Notes: generated from the letters alone by a model not told the origin. Counted from the first letter of the stretch, positions 16,055-26,130 are shown. The stretch is DNA of 64,000 bases from Nostoc sp. S4 (GCA_029379225.1 JAQYWR010000028.1:1-64000), one strand, 5' to 3'. Translations and numbers: made by a program.

Positions 16055-18409
16055 ATGGAATTTTCAATCGCTACACTCCTTGCCAATTTCACTGATGACA
16101 AATTGGTGGCTCGTAAAGTTTTGGAAAAAAAACTTGGTTGTGAAGATGAAAAAAGCTTACAAAAACTTCACATAGCCTTAGATATTTTAGAAAAAATCGG
16201 TATTCTGGTAAAAGAACGGGGCAAGTATCGCCGTGTTTTGGAAGAGGGAATCATTGAAGCAAAACTCCGTTGTTCTAGCAAGGGTTTTTGCTTTGCTATC
16301 CAAGATGTGGAAGGAGCTGAGGATATTTACATCCGTGAAAGTCATTTGAGTAATGCTTGGAATGGCGATCGCGTTTTGGTAAGAGTTCTCAAAGAAGGCA
16401 GTCGCCGTCGCTCTCCTGAAGGAGAAGTGAAGCTAATTTTAGAACGTTCCAACCACACGCTGCTGGCACGAATTAAGCAAGTAGAAAATGGTTTCCGGGC
16501 TGTGCCTTTAGACGATCGCCTGCTATTTGAACTCAAGATTCAACCTAATGGTGCGAAATTAGAACAAGCGATCGACCACCTCGCCCATGTAGAAGTCTTG
16601 CGTTACCCGTTAGCTCAATACCCTCCCTTGGGTAGAGTGGTGCAAATCCTTGGTAGCGATGCGGAAGCTGCTGCTGATATAGATTTGGTAACATGCAAAC
16701 ACGACCTGTCCCGCACTTTCTCGGATAACGTCCTCGAAGCGGCTACGAAGTTACCTAAAAAGCTCTTAAAAGCAGACCTGAAAAATCGCCTAGATTTACG
16801 TAAGTTGTTTACCATCACCATTGCAGGAGTGAATGGAGACACCAAAGTAATCGAAAACGCTTTGAGTTTGGAAAGAAACCCAAGCGGAAATTGGCTTTTG
16901 GGAGTTCATATCACTGATGTTTCTCACTATATCCAACCTGACGAAGCTTTAGATAGAGAAGCACTCAAACGAGGCAAATCAGTGTATCTCGGAGAATTAA
17001 TCCTGCCGATGTTGCCACCAACTGTGGCAGAACGCTGTTCTTTATTACCAGGAAGCGATCGCTTAACCATCTCTTTTTTAATTACCATCGATCCGCAATC
17101 AGGACAAATAGTAGAGTGGGAAATTCAACCTAGCGTCATCAACGTTGAAACTGCACTCACTACAGAACAAGCGGAGGAAATTCTCTCAGGTGAATTTCAC
17201 AATCAATCTCCAGAGGTGTTGGAGATACTACAAAACCTCCAAGCCTTACAAAGAGATTTAAAGCAGGTAAGGTTAAGTCGTGGTAGCCTCCAGTTGAATC
17301 TGCCGCCCAGCCAAAACCCGTATTATGATGAAGGAATTCTTGGGGCTGTGGTAGTAAATGATTTACCAGTGCGATCGCTACTGACTGAGTTGGTGCTGCT
17401 AGTTAATCAACTGATGGCAACTCATTTAAATGCCCTTGGTGTTCCGGCTATCTGGCGAGTGCAAGGTACGCCGGATATCGAAGATGTCCAAGAAATGCTC
17501 AAATTGGCAATCAACTTAGGCGTTGACTTAGCCTTAGATCCAGAAGTAGATATCCAACCATTAGATTATCAACATTTGACTAGAGCTTTTGCGGAATCTC
17601 CCTCTGAGCAGGTTCTGACCTATTTGTTGCAAGATACCTTAAAGCCGTCTGCATACAGCACCACCAAAGGATCTCACTTTGGTCTGGCATTAGGGCAGTA
17701 TGTCCATTTTAGCGCCCCCTTGCGGCGTTACCCAGATATGCTGATGCAAAGAGTATTTTATACACTACTAGAACATGGACGCGATCGCCGTAACACTCGG
17801 GTGAGAGAACGAGTTAACTTGCGCCATTCCTCCAGTCACGCCGAAATTAACTGGAACGTTTTACCCCCAGAATTGCAACAAGAACTGCAAAGCGATTTGA
17901 CTAGGGTAATTGTTCAAATTAATGATAGAGAAAAAGAAGTCCAAGAAGCCGAAGCTGATTTAGCAGGACTGCAAAAAGCCCAACTGATGAAGCAGCGGAT
18001 TGGTGAGGTATTTCAAGGCGTGATTACTGGCGTTCAATCCTACGGTTTCTTTGTGGAAATTGAAGTACCAGCAGAGGCGGTTGAGTCTAGCAGTAATCCT
18101 GGTGTACCCCTGAGGGTAGAAGGATTGGTACACGTCAGTTCTCTCAAAGATGATTGGTATGAATATCGCGCCAGACAGCAAGCACTATTTGGTCGCAAAA
18201 ATCGCGCTTCCTATCGATTAGGCGATCGCGTCGCCGTCCAAGTAAAGAGTGTCGATTACTACCGTCAACAAATTGATTTGGTGACTGTTGGTAGCGATGG
18301 TGTAGCTAAAGGTTTAGCTGGTAATGGCTCTAATGACGATATTTCAGATTTATACTTGGCAAATGACATTGAATCCGATGACCTAGACCCTTATGCTGAA
18401 GATGAGTAA
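16055..18409 (+). CDS. RNase II/R family protein (Zam-like), catalytic aspartates not conserved
   Basis: A 784-residue protein with the order of an RNase II/R enzyme: N-terminal winged-helix/cold-shock regions (1-200), a central RNB domain (about 220-600), and a C-terminal S1 domain (about 660-760: GEVFQGVITGVQSYGFFVEI). The RNB Arg motif is present (VHFSAPLRRYPDM). The Asp cluster that binds Mg2+, normally TIDGEDARDFDDAV, is replaced at 251-273 by a segment with T255 for the first Asp and E267-N268 for the DD pair. Length and layout match the cyanobacterial Zam proteins (linked to acetazolamide resistance) rather than the ~670-residue RNase II. It may bind RNA without normal hydrolysis. ubiX starts 17 bp downstream, so the two are probably co-transcribed. 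Confidence 0.75.
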   Translation: MEFSIATLLANFTDDKLVARKVLEKKLGCEDEKSLQKLHIALDILEKIGILVKERGKYRRVLEEGIIEAKLRCSSKGFCFAIQDVEGAEDIYIRESHLSNAWNGDRVLVRVLKEGSRRRSPEGEVKLILERSNHTLLARIKQVENGFRAVPLDDRLLFELKIQPNGAKLEQAIDHLAHVEVLRYPLAQYPPLGRVVQILGSDAEAAADIDLVTCKHDLSRTFSDNVLEAATKLPKKLLKADLKNRLDLRKLFTITIAGVNGDTKVIENALSLERNPSGNWLLGVHITDVSHYIQPDEALDREALKRGKSVYLGELILPMLPPTVAERCSLLPGSDRLTISFLITIDPQSGQIVEWEIQPSVINVETALTTEQAEEILSGEFHNQSPEVLEILQNLQALQRDLKQVRLSRGSLQLNLPPSQNPYYDEGILGAVVVNDLPVRSLLTELVLLVNQLMATHLNALGVPAIWRVQGTPDIEDVQEMLKLAINLGVDLALDPEVDIQPLDYQHLTRAFAESPSEQVLTYLLQDTLKPSAYSTTKGSHFGLALGQYVHFSAPLRRYPDMLMQRVFYTLLEHGRDRRNTRVRERVNLRHSSSHAEINWNVLPPELQQELQSDLTRVIVQINDREKEVQEAEADLAGLQKAQLMKQRIGEVFQGVITGVQSYGFFVEIEVPAEAVESSSNPGVPLRVEGLVHVSSLKDDWYEYRARQQALFGRKNRASYRLGDRVAVQVKSVDYYRQQIDLVTVGSDGVAKGLAGNGSNDDISDLYLANDIESDDLDPYAEDE

Positions 18410-18426
18410 ATACTTGTAATCTTTAC

Positions 18427-19047
18427 GTGTCAAATAACACTAAACCTCTGATTTTAGGTGTATCGGGTGCATCTGGTTTAATTTACGCCGTTCGCGCTCT
18501 CAAATTTCTGTTACAAGCAGAATATAGTATTGAACTGGTTGCCTCTAAATCAACTTACATGGTTTGGCAGTCGGAACAGGAAATTCGGATGCCAGCAGAA
18601 CCAACCGGGCAAGAACAATTCTGGCGAGAGCAAGCAGCAGTCGCACTTTCTGGTAAACTACGCTGTCATCCTTGGGGTGATGTTGGTGCTGGAATTGCCA
18701 GTGGTTCCTTTGCCACTCTGGGAATGATAATTATTCCATGCAGCATGAGTACAGTGGCAAAGCTAGCAGTTGGCTTGAGTTCTGATTTACTAGAACGCGC
18801 TGCCGATGTCCAACTCAAAGAAGGGCGAAAACTAGTGATTGTCCCCCGTGAAACCCCTTTGAGCTTGATTCATTTGCGTAACTTAACTTCTTTAGCAGAA
18901 GTTGGAGTCAGAATTGTCCCCGCTATTCCCGCCTGGTATCACAATCCCCAAACCATTGAGGATTTAGTTGATTTTGTAGTTGCCCGTGCTTTAGATCAAC
19001 TAGATATTGACTGTATTCCAATTCAGCGGTGGCAAGGAAGGAAGTAA
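18427..19047 (+). CDS. ubiX: Flavin prenyltransferase UbiX
   Basis: A 206-residue flavoprotein beginning at a GTG, 17 bp after the Zam-like gene. Hallmarks are the N-terminal FMN-binding GVSGASGLIYAVRAL (about 11-25), IIPCSMSTVAKLAVG (about 101-115), and VPRETPLSLIHLRNL (about 139-153). UbiX attaches a dimethylallyl group to FMN to give the prenyl-FMN cofactor of UbiD-type decarboxylases, used in quinone biosynthesis. The length is normal and all motifs are complete. No ubiD is in the window. Confidence 0.93.
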   Translation: MSNNTKPLILGVSGASGLIYAVRALKFLLQAEYSIELVASKSTYMVWQSEQEIRMPAEPTGQEQFWREQAAVALSGKLRCHPWGDVGAGIASGSFATLGMIIIPCSMSTVAKLAVGLSSDLLERAADVQLKEGRKLVIVPRETPLSLIHLRNLTSLAEVGVRIVPAIPAWYHNPQTIEDLVDFVVARALDQLDIDCIPIQRWQGRK

Positions 19048-19104
19048 AAAGGTAAAAGTAAGAAGGTAAAACAAACGTCGAATCACTTTTTACTTTTACC
19101 TTTT
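19047..19104. repeat. 15-bp inverted repeat in ubiX 3' region
   Basis: AAAAGGTAAAAGTAA at 19047-19061 is the exact reverse complement of TTACTTTTACCTTTT at 19090-19104, giving a 15-bp A/T-rich stem with a 28-nt loop. The arms are made of GGTAAAA-type heptamers, which also recur downstream to 19145. It may act as terminator for ubiX. Confidence 0.6.
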
Positions 19105-19148
19105 GCCTTTCGCACTTTGCTTTGTATCTTTTACCTTTTGCCTTTGTT

Positions 19149-19841
19149 ATGGCTGTAATTCGCTTAATTTTATTGGTAGCGGTACTGGGGGGACTAACAC
19201 TGTTGTTATTTCAAAATTGGTCACCTCCCCTATCGCTAGTATTTTTGGGTCTGCGGACTCAACCATTACCGCTAGCAATGTGGGTTTTATTCAGTACTGC
19301 CGCTGGTGCTTTTACATCTATATTGATTGCTACGTTGTTTAAATTATCTAATTATTTTGCGCCAGGACAACGCCAAACTTCTGAGAGATGGACAGCAACT
19401 TCACCTCGTGGCCAGGCAAATCGTAGAGAAGAACCTATATCTGGTCGTTCTAGTCCTCCACCAGCTAATAAAAAAGAAGAACCTACTAACGATGTCTTTG
19501 ATGATTGGGAGACAAATACTAGTGAAGATGATTGGAACTTTGATCGAGAGTCACAACAAGCACCTATTCCTAATCCTCAAACTCAACAGTTTAGAGACTC
19601 TAAAACTTACGAACGTCAATCACAACCTAAAAGCAGTTCTGAGTCTGGTTCAGTTTATTCCTACAGCTACCGTGAGCCAAAAAATACAGCTGCGGGAAAA
19701 ACTGAATCAATTTATGATGCTGATTATCGAGTAATTATTCCTCCTTATCAGCCACCAACTACAAATCAAGCAGATGATGATGATGATTGGGAATTTTTTA
19801 ATGACGATTTTGAAGATGACGATCGACGCCCCCGCCGATGA
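19149..19841 (+). CDS. LapA/DUF1049-like membrane protein with acidic tail
   Basis: I start this 230-residue protein at the ATG at 19149 (MAVIRLILL); the frame is open upstream to 19122 but that part is the repeat tract. Two N-terminal membrane helices (about 4-20 and 37-60) resemble LapA-type small membrane proteins. The rest is a disordered, Ser/Asn/Gln-rich tail with repeated acidic-tryptophan clusters (DVFDDWET, EDDWNFD, DDDDWEFFNDDFEDDD). Function is unknown; such tails often recruit other proteins. It faces the leftward 64-residue gene. Confidence 0.65.
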   Translation: MAVIRLILLVAVLGGLTLLLFQNWSPPLSLVFLGLRTQPLPLAMWVLFSTAAGAFTSILIATLFKLSNYFAPGQRQTSERWTATSPRGQANRREEPISGRSSPPPANKKEEPTNDVFDDWETNTSEDDWNFDRESQQAPIPNPQTQQFRDSKTYERQSQPKSSSESGSVYSYSYREPKNTAAGKTESIYDADYRVIIPPYQPPTTNQADDDDDWEFFNDDFEDDDRRPRR

Positions 19842-19860
19842 GAGGTCTTAAGCTACGTCT

Positions 19861-20055
19861 TTACTTGATACCACACCGCTCTCTGGACTCTTGCTTGACT
19901 TTACCAGTCATGGCAGCTTCCTGCAAACTCATAAAAGCATTAAAATCTTCCAAGTCATAACGGGTAGTCAACAGTTGTCGCAGTTGATCTTCAGCTTCCA
20001 GTGTCAAATAGCCAGTTGCTAAAGCTTTTTGTACAACGTCACGAATTCGAGTCAT
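19861..20055 (-). CDS. Small conserved cyanobacterial protein
   Basis: I take the Met at 20055 (MTRIRDVVQKAL) as start because a GAGG lies about 8 nt upstream; the frame extends to 20103 with two more Met codons. The 64-residue product is mostly helical and soluble (ALATGYLTLEAEDQLRQLL, YDLEDFNAFMSLQEAAMTGKV). It looks like a recurrent small cyanobacterial hypothetical protein of unknown function. The region upstream to 21180 is gene-free, so its promoter is there. Confidence 0.65.
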   Translation of the reverse strand: MTRIRDVVQKALATGYLTLEAEDQLRQLLTTRYDLEDFNAFMSLQEAAMTGKVKQESRERCGIK

Positions 20056-20103
20056 AGCTGACGCCTCATTCATCCTACTATTTTTTAATTCAGGCTTATT
20101 CAA

Positions 20104-21180
20104 GTGAAATATGCAGTAGTTTTTGTGTCGAAACTTTTAATTTATAAATATTTTTTGGCTAATTACGGATAATAAGTCATCATTTACACCTTTGTCTTCA
20201 AACAATAATTGTCCAGAGCTTGTTATAACTCAATTATTAGAAAAATTACTTTGTGCCCTTAAAAACACAGTATTATATTTACTTAAAATTAGCCACAAGA
20301 GAACAATCTAGTTCGTCTAAATAGACAGAACTTGTTTCAATAAAGTTTCAAAGAAGTTGTGTTAAATTTCTGTGAAATATAAAGATAGCTAAACAACATT
20401 TGCTAACTTACATAACAAAAGTTATTAAATTGATGATAAATTTATAGTTTACTTATACTAAATAATTATCAACCTTGCGGCTAGGTAATTTTCAATACAT
20501 GAATAACAGTGAAATGGGTAATTGTTTTAACTCAAATATCTATAGTAATGCGCTTTGATTTTTGAACTTAAGTAGGTAAGTGGGAAAATTTATTGTTGAC
20601 AAAAGACAGGTAGCAGATGCCATAAAGCACGAGAGAGAAGGGTTTTAGCCTAATTAATTTTTATTCATATAGTTTGGTTTTATTATGCCGACCTACTTAT
20701 TTGTGTACAAGGAGTAGGGAATAAGAATCGACCTTTTTGATTTGAGAGTGAGTTTTTTAGACAATCAAATAGGAGTCCTATAGGTAATACCTTTGCCATT
20801 TTTTTGGAGATTGGGGTGATGAAGTCAAACCCAACCTCCGAATCGAGATATTTTTAGATTTGCCGAAGGTATTGATACTAGTAATGTTTAAATACGTAGA
20901 ATAAATATTAAGTAACAAAATCTTGATACTCAATGAAGGTGAAGAATTAAAGTCACAAAACTGACTAACTATGACTGGCTTATTGTCGATATTAGCCTAG
21001 CGTAGGCGTAGCCCGTCGTAGACATCGCTTTTCTATTCTCAATCAAGTACCTGACATTGCTCGAACGCGCAGGTATGAGTCGTTAGGTTTATAATTGTGG
21101 ATTGTGACTTGGTGAGAAGTTTGAACTAAGGCTTCCTTAAATCAAATCTTCGGTGACTTAGAATTGGAGCAAAGCAACTC
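20104..21180. other. Gene-free spacer upstream of aroK
   Basis: About 1.08 kb, AT-rich, with no supported frame. At 20998-21030 is a copy of the interspersed repeat TAGCGTAGGCGTAGCCCG. The right end must carry the aroK promoter. I see nothing else of note. Confidence 0.5.
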
Positions 21181-21753
21181 GTGGGCAGTTTATTACAAGG
21201 AGTCAACCTGTACTTAATTGGGATGATGGGCGTTGGTAAGACGACGGTAGGGCGCTTACTAGCGAAGCAGCTAAGTTATGGGTTTGTGGATACCGATGAT
21301 GTTATTGCCCAAGCAGCAGGTAAATCCATCAATCTGATATTTGCCGAGGAAGGAGAAGCAGCATTTCGCCACTTAGAAAGTGATGTGCTGTCAAAGGTTT
21401 GTGCTTTTACAAAGTTAACTATCGCAACTGGTGGCGGTATTGTATTGCGGCGAGAAAACTGGAGTTACCTACACCACGGTTTGATAGTCTGGCTAGATGC
21501 GCCAGTGGAATTGATTTACAGCCGTTTAGCTGAGGATATCACAAGACCACTACTGCAAGATGTCGATCCTCAAGGAAAGTTGCGATCGCTCCTTGAACAA
21601 CGCCAATCATTATACGCCCAAGCTGATATCAGAATTGCGATCGTTGAGGGAGAAACACCAGAACAAATTGCAACCAGAGTCATAGAGGCTATTCCTAGCG
21701 TACTGAAAAAACCTGTTTCTCATCATGAGGAAAACGTACTAACAGATTATTAA
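21181..21753 (+). CDS. aroK: Shikimate kinase
   Basis: A 190-residue P-loop kinase that phosphorylates shikimate in aromatic amino acid synthesis. It starts at GTG. The Walker A motif GMMGVGKTT is at residues 14-22, the shikimate-binding VDTDD follows, the GGG motif is in TGGGIVLRRENW, and the lid Arg region is in DITRPLL. All are in the normal positions. It is isolated from other aro genes. The C-terminal ~15 residues (KKPVSHHEENVLTDY) are an extension past the core fold. The kinase pseudogene begins 65 bp downstream in the same direction. Confidence 0.93.
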   Translation: MGSLLQGVNLYLIGMMGVGKTTVGRLLAKQLSYGFVDTDDVIAQAAGKSINLIFAEEGEAAFRHLESDVLSKVCAFTKLTIATGGGIVLRRENWSYLHHGLIVWLDAPVELIYSRLAEDITRPLLQDVDPQGKLRSLLEQRQSLYAQADIRIAIVEGETPEQIATRVIEAIPSVLKKPVSHHEENVLTDY

Positions 21754-21818
21754 GTATAATTGCGGAATTATAGAATTATTGCAATAATATTCGCAAATAT
21801 CGCTGAATCAAAAACCCT

Positions 21819-24251
21819 ATGGTTTGGATATCTGGGCAGCAGTTGCAGGGCGGTAAGTATGTAATTAAACAGCTACTTGGACAAGGTGGATTTGGTATCA
21901 CCTACAAAGCACATCATACTGAGCTTAATAGTTTTGTGGTGATCAAAACCCCAAATGAAAGCTTGAAAAATGACCCAGAATATCCGAGATTTATCAAGCG
22001 GTTTCGATAAGAAGGACAGCGACTAGAAAAGCTTTCTGAAAAGCAGCACTCAAATATTGTCCGTGTCAGGGATTTATTTAATGAGGGTGGTATTTACTGC
22101 TTAGTAATGGATTTTGTTCAGGGAGATAGTTTATTTAAGCTAATTCAAAAAAGAGGAGCATTACCAACACAAGAAGCTTTGCAATATATTATTCAAATTG
22201 GTGAAGCATTGAAAGTTGTCCATCAGGCTGGATTAGTCCATCGAGATGCCCATCCCGGTAATATAATGATTCAACAGGATGGCAAAGCAGTATTAATCGA
22301 CTTTGGCATTGCAGGTGAGACAATGCCAACAACCGTTAGTTCCAGATTTTTTGGAAATCCGGGATTTGCACCCCACGAACAAATGCGGGGAGATAGAAAA
22401 CCCTATGTTGATGTTTATTCCCTCGCAGCTTCCCTATACTACGCAATCACGGGCAAAAGACCAACTGAATCTTTTCAGCGTAAAGCCTATAATCTGCCAT
22501 TGGTTTCCCCACAGGAGCATATTTCTAGTATTAGCCATGAATTAAATCAAGCAATTCTCAAAGGGATGGAAGTAGAACCAGAAAACCGTCCCCAAACTAT
22601 GCAAGAATGGCTAAAATTGCTGACAGATGAAGTTGTCACAATTTGGAAAAGCGGATATCAGTTATAAAATAGCAAATATACTATTGAAAATGATATTGCT
22701 CAAGGTGGTTTTGGCATTACTTATTTAGCCAGAGATGAAAATAATCAATCAGTTGTCATCAAAACTTTGAATGAAAGGGTGCAACGCCGCCCAGATTTTA
22801 CCAGACTTCAACAAGATTTTCTCAACGAAGCTGTAAAATTAGCAAAATGCAATCATTCCCATGTTGTCAAAGTTAGGGAAGTATTCCCAGAAGGGCAACT
22901 TTGGTGCATGGCAATGGAATATATTGAAGGGGAACACCTTGCTGATAGGGTGCAGCGTTTAGGTGTTTTATCAGAAGCCGAAGCATTAGGTTACATCCAG
23001 CAGATAGGTGAAGCGTTAACAGTAGTGCATCAAAATGGTTTGTTACATCGGGATGTGAAGCCAACAAATATTATTGTGCGTTCTCACAAACGAGAAGCAG
23101 TATTAATTGACTTTGGCATTGCACGAGAGTTTATCCCTGATTTGACACAGATTCACACTCCATATTTATCTCATTGCTTTGCGCCAATTGAACAATATCA
23201 AACAGTTGCACCAAGGGGCGCTTACACTGATGTTTATGCTTTAGCTGCAACGCTGTATTTTCTGTTAACAAATAGATTGCCTCCTATAGCTCCAAATAGG
23301 GCTACTGGTACAATATTAGAGTCACCACAGCAGATTAATTCTAGTATTAGCGACAGGGTAAATCAAGCAATCGTCAAGGGGATGGAGTTGGAACCAGAAA
23401 ACCGTCCGCAAACAATGCAGGAATGGTTGGAATCATTAAAGGAACCACCAGTAATTGTTGTTGCACCAATCAATAATCATCTACAAATAAATAACAATTC
23501 CCAAGTCAATAACAATCAACAAACACTTATCAAACCATCACGGCGGAAATTTATTCAAACTGTTGGCTGGATGGGTGTTGGGTTGGGTGTAACTGTGACT
23601 GTGGGTAAGCTAATTACGGATACTTCTAGAAAACAATCAACATCTCCAAAAAAATTATCCCTACAAACCTTTAATTTTGAAACAGTGACAGTTGATGCAA
23701 AGGGAACCATCACCAACCGTCGCAATGGTGAGGCAAAATCCTTTGTGGAAGACTTGGGGAATGGTGTCACTTTGGAAATGGTGCAGATACCAGGGGGAAC
23801 CTTTAAGAGGGGTTCACCAGAGGGGGAAGTAGGGAGAGACAAAAATGAAAGTCCACAGCGTCAGGTGACAGTTCCTGGGTTTTTCATGGGTAGATATGAA
23901 GTTACCCAAGCCCAGTATCAAGCAATTATGGGGACGAATCCTGCTCACTTTAAAGGTGAGAAACTACCTGTAGATAAAGTGAGTTGGGATGATGCGGTGG
24001 AATTTTGTCAAAAGTTAAGTCAGAAAACAGGACATACCTACAGGCTACCCAGTGAAGCGGAGTGGGAATACGCCTGTCGTGCGGGGACGACTACACCGTT
24101 TTATTTTGGTGAAACGATTACGCCAGATTTAGTAAATTACAACGGGTATTATACATACGCCTCTGCACCCAAAGGTCAAAATCGCCGAAAAACAACCCCA
24201 GTAGGCAGTTTTCTGCCTAACGCCTTTGGAAACGGTTACAACGCCAGTTAA
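21819..24251 (+). pseudogene. Double Ser/Thr kinase-FGE protein broken by two in-frame stops and 3' truncation
   Basis: One continuous reading frame, interrupted only by TAA at 22008-22010 and TAA at 22665-22667, encodes two tandem Hanks-type kinases and part of a formylglycine-generating-enzyme (FGE) domain. Kinase A has GQGGFGITY, VIKT, HRDAHPGN and DFGIA. Kinase B has AQGGFGITY, VVIKT, HRDVKPTN and DFGIA. A membrane helix (GWMGVGLGVTVTVG) follows, then the FGE start (QIPGGTFKRGSPEGE) through RLPSEAEWEYACRAGT. It ends abruptly after PNAFG, where family members continue with a conserved HGNVWEW segment. No residues near the stops are lost, so the damage is single-base. The gene would have been a membrane signalling protein of a type common in filamentous cyanobacteria. 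The last 4 bp overlap the end of the leftward Uma2 gene. Confidence 0.8.
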
Positions 24252-24871
24252 TATCTCGCTGAAAAAATTTGCTCTACAGTCAGATTTATATCTGGAAATG
24301 TTGGCGACTCTATACGGTCGTCTCCTCTAAACTGTTTACCACGATATTCGCCCTCATCACTTAAAGAGTAAATTGTGATTGTTGGTTGTTTGGGATCGCC
24401 TATTAACTCTTTGCTACCCAAAGCTGCATAATCCACAATCCAATATTCTTGGATACCCATTTCTTCATAATCAGCAAACTTTTTATGATAATCATCTCTC
24501 CAGTTAGTACTGACCACTTCAATCACCAATGGAATTGAATCTGGTTTACTAAGGATTGATTGTTTCTCCCATAGTGGTTCATTACCCAAGTTAGAAAAAT
24601 TCATTAATAAAACATCTGGATAGTACCCACACATTTTATTTTCTGGTTTCACTGTAGCGGTTTTAGGTATACCGTAATAAAGTTTAAGGCGAAGGCATTC
24701 ATACCCTAAAATTATTGTTAAAAAAGCTACGATTTGCTCGTGCTTTCCAGATGGTGGTGGCATTTGAATAATATCTCCATCGTGTAATTCATAACGGATA
24801 TTTTCGGGTTGTGTTGACAAAAACTCTAAAAATTCATCAAATGTAAATAGTTTTTGTAGAGATTGTGTCAT
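24248..24871 (-). CDS. Uma2 family putative endonuclease
   Basis: A 207-residue protein of the Uma2 (DUF820) family, very expanded in cyanobacteria, with a PD-(D/E)XK nuclease-like core. Visible core elements are YYPDVLL (Asp) and PLVIEVVSTNWRDDYHKKFADYEEMGIQEYWIVD, with the Glu and Lys of the putative active site. Biological role is unknown; many copies move with other accessory genes. Length is normal and the frame intact. It lies 5 bp after a small coiled-coil ORF and its 3' end abuts the truncated FGE gene, suggesting that a rearrangement joined these pieces. Confidence 0.8.
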   Translation of the reverse strand: MTQSLQKLFTFDEFLEFLSTQPENIRYELHDGDIIQMPPPSGKHEQIVAFLTIILGYECLRLKLYYGIPKTATVKPENKMCGYYPDVLLMNFSNLGNEPLWEKQSILSKPDSIPLVIEVVSTNWRDDYHKKFADYEEMGIQEYWIVDYAALGSKELIGDPKQPTITIYSLSDEGEYRGKQFRGDDRIESPTFPDINLTVEQIFSARY

Positions 24872-24876
24872 AATTT

Positions 24877-25125
24877 TTACCTTTTTTTTAGATCGAAGTT
24901 TATAGCTAAAACACGGTTAAGATCACTAGTTAACTCCTGTACAGTAGCATTTGTTTCTCTTATTGCTTCGTGTGTTTGTCGTATCTGTTCTTGAGTTTGT
25001 ATCCGGCTTCGAGTAAGTTCAGCCAAGAAATCGGGTTTTTCCCCACGAAAAAATCCGCGATCGCGTAACGACTCCTGTGGAGTATCGCCAGCACAATATA
25101 AAAGTAATCGCATTTTTAAAGACAT
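24877..25125 (-). CDS. Small coiled-coil protein upstream of Uma2
   Basis: An 82-residue frame from the Met at 25125; the frame is open to 25179, but the extra part reads through the end of the broken Uma2 copy. The C-terminal half (RIQTQEQIRQTHEAIRETNA to the end) is a predicted coiled coil; the first half has GFFRGEKPDFLAEL. I recognise no family. It ends 5 bp before the intact Uma2 gene, so the two may be co-expressed. Confidence 0.4.
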   Translation of the reverse strand: MSLKMRLLLYCAGDTPQESLRDRGFFRGEKPDFLAELTRSRIQTQEQIRQTHEAIRETNATVQELTSDLNRVLAINFDLKKR

Positions 25126-25560
25126 ATATTTTTGGTGCGATCGCAGAATTGAGGCGATCACTAGAGGAACGTAGCTCAATTAGAAAATCAGGATAAATTG
25201 GTGCAAAAGAAGCTTTTTGTGCTTCTGTTAAATTATTCCAGCGCTCTAATTTAATCCAAGATGCATCAGGGGAAGAGTAGCCCCGTTGGATAATGTAAAA
25301 CCTGTACTGGAGTCAAAGCCAATCCCAGTGCCATCTTTTTCTGTCCAGTGCCCTAGCTGTGCAGCAATATTAAAGTTACGATTGCCCGTATCTGAAAAAG
25401 CTGGTGGCATAATAACGACTTCCCCACTAGCAGTACGCTCAATTCGCAGTTCTCGATTAGCTTGACAAAATTCGTAGAACTGTTCATTTGTCATTTGCAC
25501 AAGCGAAGGAAAATTGACTGTTAGGGGTGTGCTTTGAGTTTGAATTAGCAGTCTCGTCAT
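25126..25560 (-). pseudogene. Uma2 family pseudogene, frameshifted and truncated
   Basis: The first 95 codons from 25560 encode a normal Uma2 N-terminus (FPSLVQMTNEQFYEFCQAN, ELRIERTASGEVVIMPP, GIGFDSSTGFTLSNGAT). A one-base shift near 25270 then leaves the frame; the family sequence resumes in another frame as PDASWIKLERWNNLTEAQK and IYPDFLIELRSSSDRLNSA before stopping abruptly near 25150. The whole C-terminal half, including the Glu/Lys part of the active site, is missing and replaced by the small coiled-coil ORF. Confidence 0.75.
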
Positions 25561-26130
25561 TTTTATTTTGCGGTTCTTCAGCCCTCACTATTGTGATGAT
25601 TTTAAATTTAGCCAATATTTGGTAATTTAATAATATTTTACAAAATCAGATTAACTTTCTCTCAAGTGGTATTGGCTTACGACCGAAAGCTGGCAATTTA
25701 AGTGCGATCGCAAATATCACTGAAATTTGTATCATCGGGCTGCATCTACCTCTATCTACCCTTGACTTGATGCCGTAATCCTCTGAAAACAGCTTGTATG
25801 AGAATCAGCTAATTCGATGAAAACCTTTTAAAAAAGCTAATTACAGCTTTTTGTATTTTGTAACTAATTTTATCAATTTAAGTAATAAAAAACTTTTTTT
25901 GATTCATTTTAGAGTTTAATAATACTTTGAGTAGATTAAAAAACTAAATAGACATATGTAAGTTTAAATTCATCAAATAACAAGGTTTTACAGATTGAGA
26001 GCCACTTTCTTTTCTATGTAATTTGCATAATAATGACAACCACAAGACCTCACGTATCGCCGTCTTCGGCTAGGTGAAGGCAAATGTTTAAGCCACAAGT
26101 TTGACAAGAAGCTATAAGAGGCAAACAAAA
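25561..26130. other. Spacer upstream of chlL
   Basis: 570 bp, AT-rich, divergent between the Uma2 remnant and chlL. It should carry the chlL promoter. I see no clear operator, hairpin or RNA gene. Confidence 0.5.
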
